A DNA stretch of 64,000 nt from Streptomyces sp. SCSIO 75703. GTDB lineage: Bacteria; Actinomycetota; Actinomycetes; Streptomycetales; Streptomycetaceae. A program made the translations under genes and the position numbers. This document shows positions 63,537 to 64,000 of the stretch, piece by piece. The stretch lies in the NCBI RefSeq assembly GCF_036607905.1, contig NZ_CP144555.1, forward strand, positions 1,240,001-1,304,000. The letters run 5' to 3'. Below the pieces are notes generated by a model, which did not search any database, was not told where the DNA came from, and saw nothing but the letters and a program-made list of their open reading frames with translations. The stretch's first letter is position 1; every line of letters begins with the position of its first letter.

Positions 63537-64000
63537 CAGCGCTCCCCCTCCGCGCCCGTCGTGCGCACCGTGATCAGATCCCGCGCCCGCTCGGCGCGGC
63601 GGGCGGCCTCGGCTCCGTCCCGTCCGGTGGCGACGACGAACCCGGCCCGCTCCCAGGAACTGGTGACCGGGCCGAGGGTGGCGCCCGCTTCCACGGCCAG
63701 GTGCAGCTCCCGCACGCCCTCGGCGGCCCGTGCCTCCTCGGCGCCGTCGATCCCGTCGACGCGGCCGGCCGGCGCGGTCAGGAAGCGCACGGCGGCGCCG
63801 CGCCGCACGGGCAGCGGGTCGGCGGGGCCGCGGCCCTCCAGGACCTTCAGCAGACCGGCCAGGATGTCGGTGTCGTGGGCGAGGTCGATCAGCACGGTGA
63901 TGGCGCCGCCGGGCAGCCGGCCCGCGCACTCGATCAGGTACGGCCGTCCGTCGCCGGCGAGCATCCACTCGGAGTGCAGGACGCCGGTGCGGAAACCCAC
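63536..64000 (-). CDS. ATP-grasp ligase, only the C-terminal part in the window
   Basis: The last 154 or so residues of an ATP-grasp protein; the gene continues beyond the right edge. The visible metal-binding segment reads GVLHSEWML...PYLIECAGRLPGGAI, matching the E-x-N/E-x-R region of biotin-carboxylase-like ATP-grasp ligases, followed by the typical C-terminal subdomain (VRFLTAPAGRVDGIDGAEEARAAEGV). The Met at the right edge is internal, not a start. It is the third ATP-grasp gene of this operon. Confidence 0.85.
   Translation of the reverse strand: MGFRTGVLHSEWMLAGDGRPYLIECAGRLPGGAITVLIDLAHDTDILAGLLKVLEGRGPADPLPVRRGAAVRFLTAPAGRVDGIDGAEEARAAEGVRELHLAVEAGATLGPVTSSWERAGFVVATGRDGAEAARRAERARDLITVRTTGAEGER

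Overview
The window is a GC-rich chromosomal segment from a Streptomyces. It has very high third-position GC, many GTG/TTG starts, 4-nt GTGA/ATGA overlaps between genes, a geosmin synthase, a CprB-type gamma-butyrolactone receptor, a complete 'conservon' (CvnABCD) and a TTA-containing regulator. I see no rRNA, tRNA, CRISPR array, transposase or phage integrase.

Layout. (1) 1-7.6 kb: trehalose synthesis from glycogen or maltodextrin (the 3' end of treY, then treZ), interrupted by an M14 carboxypeptidase, an FHA protein and a peptidoglycan amidase. treY ends in a tandem duplication. (2) 7.7-16.4 kb: a degenerate aminoglycoside-phosphotransferase-fold protein, an M24 peptidase, a PDZ membrane protein, geosmin synthase, the cprB regulator, a secreted protein and a DUF6230/DUF6114 membrane pair. 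(3) 17-22.1 kb: a sugar-binding-type lipoprotein followed by the conservon. (4) 22.1-25.7 kb: an osmoprotectant (betaine/choline-type) ABC transporter. (5) 26-46.7 kb: mostly housekeeping genes: msrB, murC, a RibD-like reductase, zapE, a slipin, a PhoX-like phosphatase, a FAD/Rieske enzyme, a polysaccharide deacetylase, a PTH2-like hydrolase, a DUF692 (MNIO) enzyme beside a TIGR04222 membrane protein, a secreted peptidase, hemY and hemQ, a DUF4349 lipoprotein, a CoA-disulfide-reductase-like enzyme and a rhomboid protease.

(6) 46.7-64 kb and running off the right edge: a specialised-metabolism region, and the most interesting part. A divergent promoter at about 52.36-52.6 kb separates two arms. 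Leftward is a five-gene, translationally coupled operon. It begins with a tiny exported peptide carrying three perfect DIGWN repeats. This is followed by a CreE-like flavin monooxygenase and a CreD-like lyase (together the aspartate-nitrosuccinate pathway, which releases nitrous acid), a class II DAHP synthase and an isocitrate-lyase/PEP-mutase-fold protein. Rightward are a LuxR-type regulator with a TTA codon and a HisC-like aminotransferase. Converging from the right is a long minus-strand operon with three ATP-grasp ligase genes (one a tandem di-domain), two MFS exporters, a serine acetyltransferase, a cysteine-synthase-like enzyme and a DNA-methylase-fold methyltransferase.

How these could work together (inference): CreE/CreD supply nitrite; SAT plus the CysK-like enzyme make a beta-substituted alanine; the ATP-grasp enzymes join amino acids; the MFS proteins export the product; the LuxR protein, under bldA control, times expression. 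The product may be a small amide or peptide with an N-N, N-nitroso or diazo group. The role of the DIGWN peptide is unknown.
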